The notes below the pieces were generated by a model. That model did not search any database and was not told the origin of the DNA. It saw nothing but the letters and a program-made list of their open reading frames with translations. Positions 25,001 through 34,000 of a DNA stretch of 34,644 nt are shown here, in pieces. The translations under genes were made by a program, and so were the position numbers. This DNA comes from Verrucomicrobiota bacterium (GTDB taxonomy: Bacteria; Verrucomicrobiota; Verrucomicrobiia; Verrucomicrobiales; Verrucomicrobiaceae), in assembly GCA_963204975.1 (NCBI GenBank), contig CAUJJC010000250.1, positions 1 to 34,644 of the forward strand, read 5' to 3'. Within the stretch, counting starts at the first letter, position 1. Every line of letters begins with the position of its first letter.

Positions 25001-28000
25001 TGATAGCCGGAAGGCGGGCCGTAAGGGCTTCCGACCTTGGCTGATGGCAAGGCCACGCTGCCAATCTCTGGAGTGGCAGCCAGCAGAACGGTATTCGCCC
25101 CAGTCACAAGCGATGGCGCTGTGGGCGGGTTACTCGTGTTAGGGATCGACCTCGACATTGTAACCTTGCAGGTATAAACGCCTTCAAACTCTGCGGCGAA
25201 GGACTTGATGGTTAGCGTTGCGGTCGTTGTGCCTGCATAGGGCTTGATGGAAGCCGAACTGACCGACGTGTCCGTGTCATTGATCGGCACGCCATTGCGC
25301 ATCCACTCATAGCCAAAATACCCGGCGGGAACAGCCGCTGGCAGCGCTGTGATGGCCTTGAGTGTGGTGGTGCCATTGGCCTTCAGGAGCACCGTCGATG
25401 TGGTGGTGGTGTCCACAGCTGCGATGACAGCGGCAGGACGCTCAACTGTGGCTACACTGTTGGTAGCCGAAGCCGAATACTTGCCAACCGTCGCGGCGTT
25501 GACAGACGATATGGTGTAAGAAGTGCCGCCGCCCCCAGGGATCGCGGTGCCGTTCTTCTTCCAAACGTAGCCGATGGGCTGCTTGCCAACCGCCTGGACA
25601 TTCATGTTCAGCGAGGTGTTCAGCGGCACAAGACGGTTCACCGGCCACGAGGTCGGTTGAAGGATAGCGTCGTTAATCTGTCCCGATCCAACGACAAGCA
25701 CCAGTCCGTGTGTTGCGAACAAGCTGGTATCCCAGAGGAACGACTCGCCCAGTGATGGCAGGATCAAATCCTCCGCACCTGTCGAGCCAAAGCGGAGAGC
25801 ACCACCTGTGGAGACAGCCAAAGGTCCAACGGCACCGCTGGCATCAAGCGTTAGGTTGGGATCCAGATTGATCAGGCGGAAAACGTCTCCAGCAGTCGGT
25901 GAGTAGCCATCCAGCAGGACGGTGAACTTGGCATTCGGTGTGACCTTGACCGTGCCGCCGATCATCAGGCTATCATGCTGGGTGCTGAGAATCGCTGTGT
26001 TCAATTCATTGCCGTAGGTGGTCGAGTCATTTAGCGACAGGAGCGCATCACGCAGGCCAGCATACAATCCATCTACCTCTGTCCCTGCCTGTGCGCTAGG
26101 CAGTGAAGGTATATTGAAGCTCGGGCGCTTGATCTGGAAGATGGTCTCCGAGGTAGCGCCGAACTCGACGTTCCCAGTGATGTGTAAAGTGCCCATGGCA
26201 TTGCCGCCCACGTCGCCTGGTTTGATCAGGCCATTCAGGACCGCAGCACCCTGGACGGTTCCGGACCCTGCCAGCGTGCCTCCCAAATTCAGCGTCAGCC
26301 CCGCGACATTGGCATTCCTGACAGCACCCGTATCGCCAATGCCACCCACGCCCACCTGGAGTGTGCCCTGCTCGATCACCGTGGTGCCCGTGTATTGATT
26401 CTGTAGGGTCAAGGAAGCCCAGCCAGCGCCAGATTTGACGATGCTCAGGCTGGCTCCGCCCAGAGAAGAACCTGGAGCCGTCACTGTGCTGGCGGGCGAG
26501 CCATCGCGGAACAAGGCATCCCACTTCACTTCCACATTCGCGGGGGTGGCCTGCGCGATCCGCAGTGTGCCTGGGGTAAGGGCAGCGTTCTCGATGATCT
26601 CCGTGCTAGCATTCGAGTTTGCACTAACTGTTCCGACATTGCCAAGGAACGCGCCGTCTCCGCCTTTGGTTTGCAGCGAGCCAATCGTGACGGCGTTACC
26701 ACCTGCTTGCAGGATGGAATTGTAGTTCATCGTCACATCGTTCTTCGCGGTCGTCGCCAAGCTGTGTCCCAGACGTGCGATCGAAGTCTGATCGTGTCCG
26801 TAAGTCGTGTTGTTGCTGATCACCAGATCACCACTCCAGCCAGAGTTATCCGCATTGAAGGAGTGCGTCACGAAGGTGCGACCATTGGTGTTGTCGGTGC
26901 GAGAGCCACCATTGGCCCCCTCATTGGTATCAATGACCAAGTTCCCACTGGTCACGGCACCATCGACGAACCGTCCATTGTATTCCACATTCACAAACTC
27001 ACCGCCTGCGGCTGTGCTGGCGTTGTTGTCTTCATAGTAGAGGACCACATTGTCATTGAGCGTGATATCGCCATTGAAGCGCTGGATTGATCCATTCACG
27101 TTGGGGATGTAGGCCGCTCCGATGCGTTTGGTCTGAGCGGGACCGTAGGTGACATTGATCGGCAGATTGACCTCCCAAACACTTCCTGCGGTGCCCAAGT
27201 CTGGCTGGATGAGCAATTCAGCCACACCCTGGCTTTGATTGCTGCCCAGTGTGATGAATTTGGTGTTGGTGAAGATGTTGCCATCAATGAATGAACCAAT
27301 ACCAGCGGCTGGTGTGGGGTTCAGAAGGGTTGGTGTGTAGGCTGTCCGGTTCCCGCTGCCGAGAGCGTCACCTTGATTGATGACCAGGGTGCGGCCCTGA
27401 AGAATGGTGAGGCCACCCTTCCAGTCGGGAATATTCTCGCGGAACTCCAGAGTTCCCTGGCCGTCCTTGATGATGTCGCCGCTGCCCTGAATGAAGCCGC
27501 CACCGTTGTTGAGGCGGAAGATCTGGCCAGGCACGACCTCGAAGGTAGTCGTGCCGTTCATGGCAATCGGACCATTCCAGTTCATCGGGCGCACTGCTGC
27601 ACCGAGTGTGCCGACGGTCACCACATTGTTACCCTCGAAGGTGATGAACTCTTCGAAATTCCAGTCGCCACCGCCATTGGCATTGCCCATCTGGAGCATG
27701 AGGTTCGTTCCCGAGCGCATGACCGTTCCATCAGCCCAACTGATGTTGGAACCGAAGATGGAAGATGTGCCAGCACCCGCATTTGGATTGTCACCCGCCA
27801 CACGCAGTGTGCCCTGCTTCACATCAATCAAGCCCTGGAAGCTGCCCATGTTGCCATTGTCTCCTTCAAAGGTGAGCGTTCCCGCACCCATCTTGATCAG
27901 ATCACCGCGATACAGTTCCTGGCTGACGATTCCCTTCTGAATCATCAGGTTCGTCGAAGGATTCACCACGTCGATCACGCCACCCGAACCCGCCAGCGTG

Positions 28001-31000
28001 ATGCCGCGCGTCTGTGAGAACAGTCCATTCGGACCCGTCCAGCGCAGAGTGCCTCCGTTGATTGTGACCTGATCGGTAATTTCGTTCGCTGGGTCAGGCC
28101 CAAGCACGCTGTCATCATCAATGCTGAGCACCCCACCATTGATGTAAGTCTTGCCACCGTAGTTATTGTCGGTGTTGGTCAGCACCACAGCTCCCGTGGT
28201 CACGGGCTCACCCGTCGTCGTCATGGGGCCACTGACCACCAAGCTCATCGGGGAAACAACGGTGATCGAACTGCCGGTCGAACTGGCCGTGGCATTGCTG
28301 CTCACGGTAAAGGCATTGGCACTATTGACCTCAAGGATCGTCGCACCACCAGCGATGCCAGGAGCGATGACGACCAAGCCCTCGCTCAATCCTGCGGTGC
28401 TCGCCACATGGACCACATTGGAGCCACTCGTGATGATAGCGTTAAGCAAGACGACAGGGAGGAAGCTCTTGGTTCCGATGAGGTAATTATTATTGGAGCC
28501 TGCCCCCGTCACATTCTTGCTAACGATGAGCGTGGTAGCATTGAACACCTGCTCGACCACCGTGCCGCTCTGGAGGTTCGGCCCGATGATAGGGAGGCCT
28601 ACCGTGATGCCTGCCGTATTGCTCACCACCAGCTTGCGCTCATTACCTGGAGTGCTCACCGTCTGGCCACCAGTAAGCAACGAAGGCATCGAAGCCGGAT
28701 ACTGAGCGAAGCCTGTGAGCCCAGTGGTAGCTCCCACCGTCACGGCGGGAACGGGGATGCTAATGGTGAAGGTCGTCGAGTTGGTCACCCCCTGCACGAC
28801 AGCACCCGCAGGCACATTGGGCAGCAGCACGGGCATACCGGCAATCAAGCCAGTCGTTGAGGCAGTGGTAACGACATTCGAGTTCGCGGTGACGGTTACG
28901 TTGTTCAATGCAACCGCTCCTTTGATCGCAGTGAAAGTAAGTCCGCTAGCCGAGGCTGTGGCTTTCTGGCTCAACTGGAAGGAAGTGGTGTTGTTGACAT
29001 CTGCGCTGCTGGCTAAAGTGCGCACCACCGTATTGGAAGGAATCTGGTTGCCACCAATGACCACGATACCCATCCCTTCAAACATCGGACCCGTATTGGA
29101 CACAGATGCTGTCGTGGAGTCGAAGGTGGTCGCTCCACCGGTAAACTCTACTGCGGCAGACGGGATGTCATTGGGCATGGTCACGAAGAGCACCTGCCCA
29201 TTCAGCGTTGTCGTAGCCTTGTTGCTCAGCGTAAGTTCCTGCGTGTTGAAATTCTTGGTCAGCACCAGAGTGCCGTTCGGAATGCCCGGGCCAGTGATAA
29301 CCATGCCCTCAACCACGGGTTCAATTGTAGCTGCGGAAATGATGTTGCTGTTTGCTGTCATCGACACATCGGCAATGGTCGCTGGCATCGTTCTGGCCGG
29401 CACGAGCAAGACGCTGCCTGCGTCGCCACCAGCATAAGCAGGCAGGCTCATGGTGAAGCTCGTCGCACCCGTGACTTCCACGACCGTCGCACCCGCAGGA
29501 ATATTGTTGCCAACGAGGATAGTGCCTGGAGCAAGACCGAGGGTGGATGCCACGGTCACCGTGGTCGATCCCAAGGTGGTTACCATTCCTGAGACCGAGG
29601 TCGTTCCATTGCCCATTCCCGAATTAATCGTCAGATCGCCCTGACCATACTGATGGACAATCAACTCGGCGGTGCCGAACTGGATGCCTTGGGTAGGTCT
29701 GACGGTGGTGATCGTCGCATTCGCCGTGAGCTTCACGGAGGTCGGTGAAACGATCTCCTGCACGTAGGTGCCACCAGGGATGCCCGTGCCGCTGACAGGC
29801 ATACCAACATAAAGCTCGGAAGTGTTGTCGAGACCCGTCACAAGATTCTGATCCTTGGTCACGCGACCGGACATGATGAGGGAGGCCACGAGGCGACCGC
29901 CATTGATCGCCTTGTTCGCGGTGCCTGTTGCTGAGGACACCAACAGACCCGAGTTCGCCACGAAGAGCGACTGCCCTGATGCTACATTGATGGCGCTATC
30001 GGCGGCGGCATCGAAGCGAAGAGTGCTAACAGTCCCTCCAGCGTTCAGAGTGCCGAAGAACCCAGCACCACCCACACGAGCATCTTCCGTGTCTTCAGAA
30101 ATATCCTCGCCGCGAGTCCAGAGCGTCAGGTCATTTTTAAACTCATCAGGTGAACGGCCAAAGCCCTTCACGCGATTGCCATCCGTGGCATCAATCAAGG
30201 TGAACTCCGAGGCCTGGTTCGGTGCCGAACCCGTCACCGCCCATGGAATGAGACCGTTCTGGAGAGCAACAGAAGTCTGTGGATTGACAGACAGATTGAT
30301 GCGGCTAGTTCCCAGCACCTGGCAGGTGATGGTCAGTGTCCGGGTAGCGCCGAGAGCAGGGTTGTAGGTCACACTCACCTGCTGGTTGCTAGCATTGTAG
30401 CTCACCGTCCAGAGCGTGGAAGATGACCCCGAGGCCTGGCTCCAGGTGAAGGTGCCGTCTGTAACCGCCACCGTTCCATTGACCGCAGTCACGCCTGAGA
30501 TGGTTTTCACCTGGGCTGCTGTCGATCCAGACGCCGCTGTCTCAGTTTGTGTGTAAGGCACTGGACCGGTCGAGTTGTAAGACACGAAGGAAGCCGTCGC
30601 GCCCAGATTGCGTGTCAATGTGGGATTCGTCTGTGAGCGAGTGTTGCCTATCGCAAGGGTGAAATTTTTGCCATCTCTGGCCTCTGCGATGATCTGGGTG
30701 TGGCCCGAATTGAATCTCGTTACACGGCCATCAGCACCACCATCGGTAGCGACATTGACGGTGACATTGTTACCACTGGTCCGATCAGAACCCACGAGAC
30801 CGGCCCAAGTCGATGAAACACCCTGCGCGCGGAAGATGCCGCCTGTGCTGGTGAAGTTCTGGTTGCCGATTTGGCTCACTGGCGTGTTCACTGGCAAGGT
30901 CGCCGTGCTGGATGTCCACTGAGAGTTCATGTCCACCACCAACTGGCCACCGCCGAGTTCAAAGGTATGCGTGTCACTGCCTTCCTTGCGCACCGTGTTC

Positions 31001-34000
31001 CGCAAGGTCACCGTGCCGCGCCCCACCTTGATGAAGCTGCCGCCATTGAGACGATGATTGATCACCACATTGCCGCCCGCCATGGCATAGAAGCGGGGAG
31101 ACTTGTCCAGACTCAGGTTGGCATTGCCATGGGTAAACACTCCAGGAGCACCGCCGAAAGTAACTGTCCCGGTTTCGTTGGTGCCACCGATCCAGGCAGC
31201 ACCGCCATGATTGTTGCTCACACGCCATTCAGGCATGTTAAACACCTGATTGGCACGGGTAAGGAAGACCGCTGCCGATCCACCACCGTCACCCAGGTTG
31301 TTCGCCAGAAGGAAGCCGTGCTGTGAAGTCTGTCCGTTGGCGTTCGTGCTGTTGGAAGTGATTGATGTCGCTGAACCGCCCAGTGCTGTATCACCTGTGA
31401 GACGCGACAGTGCGGCCTGCGTCCAGAAACCGGTTTCGCCTACTCCGAGCGTCGCGGGATCATAATTCACGAGCATCACACCGCGATCCATCGAGAGACG
31501 TCCCGCCGCATTGTATTGCTTGTCGAAGGCCACATTCAGATCGTCGTTCGCAGTGATCTGAAGACGGAAGACTTGGTTCTCATTGGTCACCGTGGCGCTG
31601 GAAGGCAGGCTGGTGACAACCCCTGAAACCGGCACCGGCAATCCGCTTGCATCGAACTTGTCTCCCACCTGGCCCCGCAGCCAGATGTAGCCTGCTCCAT
31701 TCAGAGAGAGCATCCGCGAGTCGGTGTAATAAACATCTTCGGTTAGCGCTGTGTCGCCACCCGCGATGTCGCCATTGATGACCAGCGACTGGTTGGTATT
31801 CACGCTCATGCGAGGACGGCCTAGCTGTGTGGCGTGACCATTGCTGTCCACATGGTCGAGGGTGATGTTTCCATAGAGCGCGTTGTTGCCGTTCTCGGCA
31901 CGGAGGATTTGGTTTTCCCCGGTGAGCGCTTTCACCAGCAAGTCTTTGGGTGCCCCAGGAGCGCCGATCATCACACCATTGGTGAGACGGAAGTCACCCG
32001 AGCCCTGGATCACAATATTGTTTCCAGTATTGATCACTCCATTAGCACGGCCATTGGCCCCCAAGGCATTGCGGCCATTACGGGCGAACAGAACACCATC
32101 GTTGATCGTGGTCGTGCCGGTGTAGGTATTGAGGCCATCCAGAACCACATTGGCATTGCCGACTTTGGTCAGTCCACCCGAACCGCGAATCGCTGTCTGA
32201 AGTTCGAAGTTATTCGTCTGGTAGGTGCCGTCTGTCAGGCGCAGCCAGTAGTTCTGATTGTTGATAATGCCCTCGCGGTTTCCGAAGTCCACGGCACCAC
32301 CACGGATATAAGTCGTCTCATTCACCCCCGTGCCTGCGATGGCAAAAGCGGCTGAAGAAATCATCCCCGATGCCACCGAAAGCACAGCACTGCTATCGAT
32401 GTAAATCGTGGGCTGCCAGTTGTCCGTGTAGCTGGTGATTTGCGAACCGTCATGCAAGGCGGAACCTGATGCATCGCTGTCCATCGTGGGACCGAAGCGG
32501 AGGGAGTTCAGAGAAACACTTTCACGAACGAAATGATTGAAGTCTGTGACATTGACATTCTGACCATTGAGCGCTGATCCGATGAGCCCATTGGATGCCG
32601 CCGCATACTCCGAATCATCCAAAGGACGGAGGAAACCATTGTCCCAGGTCATGAAGTGGCTGCCAGTGGCATTCTGCAAATTGAAGCCCTGAGTGTAGAG
32701 ATCGGAGGTGAAACGCGTGTCCTGATAGATCGCGTTGGGTGCCGATCCGCCAAGCAGGCCAGGGATGATCTTCCGAGATGTCGCTGTGGCACCGCTGCCT
32801 ACTTCACTCAGCGAACCCAGGGATGTCAGCGCCACCTGAACGTTCTCACTGCTGCCCACCAGCGTGGAGCTGAAGCCAGAGGTCGAATCAAGATTGCGGA
32901 AACGAATCACCGCACCAGGCGAGCGCGAGATTTCACCAATGGTGAGTGTGAGGGTCTGATTGCTTCCTTCCTTGGGCCAGAGGTCAATCAAGTTGGTGCC
33001 TGCCTGCGCCTGTAGTTTTGCACCAGCGGTTGCGATTGCTTCCGAGGTGTTACCACTGTCTGCGCCGATCAGTCTCAGCCATCCCTGACGCATGATCACA
33101 TTCGCAGCGTTATTGACGCGATCAGCAAGATTGGTGGTGACCACTGCTGATGAAGCATCCAGGCGCGTGGAGTTATCCAGGGTCAGCATCCCGGAGCGCT
33201 CCATGATGATGTTCGCCGTGCCTGACAGACGACCATTGCCATTCAAGGTGAGACCAAACTCGCCCCAGCTCTCAGCAGCACCAAGAGTGGTGTAGTTCTG
33301 GCCATTCAGAGAAACCACATCCGAGCGCCCTGGAAGCACCATTCTCCCTGACCTCGCAATGATGGTGTCGCCCATGTATGTGTTGTTGGCAGTGAGACGA
33401 AGCTCGCGGAAGCCGACCTTCGAGAAGCCGCCATCGCCAGTGATCGGTGCGCCGATGATCATCTTGAGCAGAATGTCCTGGGCCTGATTGCCCTGACTGG
33501 CGAGGACGTTATTGCCTAGACCGCCGTCGATATTGAAGATGTTGTTCTTCGCTGCACCAATAACGGTGATGCCGCCATCGAGATACACGCGAGAAGCCGG
33601 AACGGAGGTTCCTGAACCGCCGTCGCTGTTCGCTTCGATGTAGTTGGTGCCCTTGTTTGCAGCAGCGATCCCACCATCCATCGTGATAGGCACAAGGTGA
33701 TGGGTATCGACATTGCGATAGAACTCCAGACGTGAGCCCACGACAGGGCCCAGCACCAGCGGTCCGCCCACGCCCGTCCCAAGAGTGACGTCCAGAGGTG
33801 ACTGATTGCTGTAGGCCAGGAGCAGGCTCTGGAAGGCGGAGGTGGTCATGTTCGCATTGCCCACATTGGGTGCGTTGTTGCGCTCCCAGCGGAACTCACC
33901 TTCTGCGATGTTGAACTGACCGAAGCCAGTGACCAAGGCATCATGAATCACGAAATCACCCGTGCCAATTTTCTTCAGCGCACGAGCACCACCATTCGAA

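Noticed and set aside
28250..29880. DNA-level tandem repeat or phase-variable tract in the giant gene
   Set aside because: The repeat is visible in protein, but the DNA copies differ too much for slippage.
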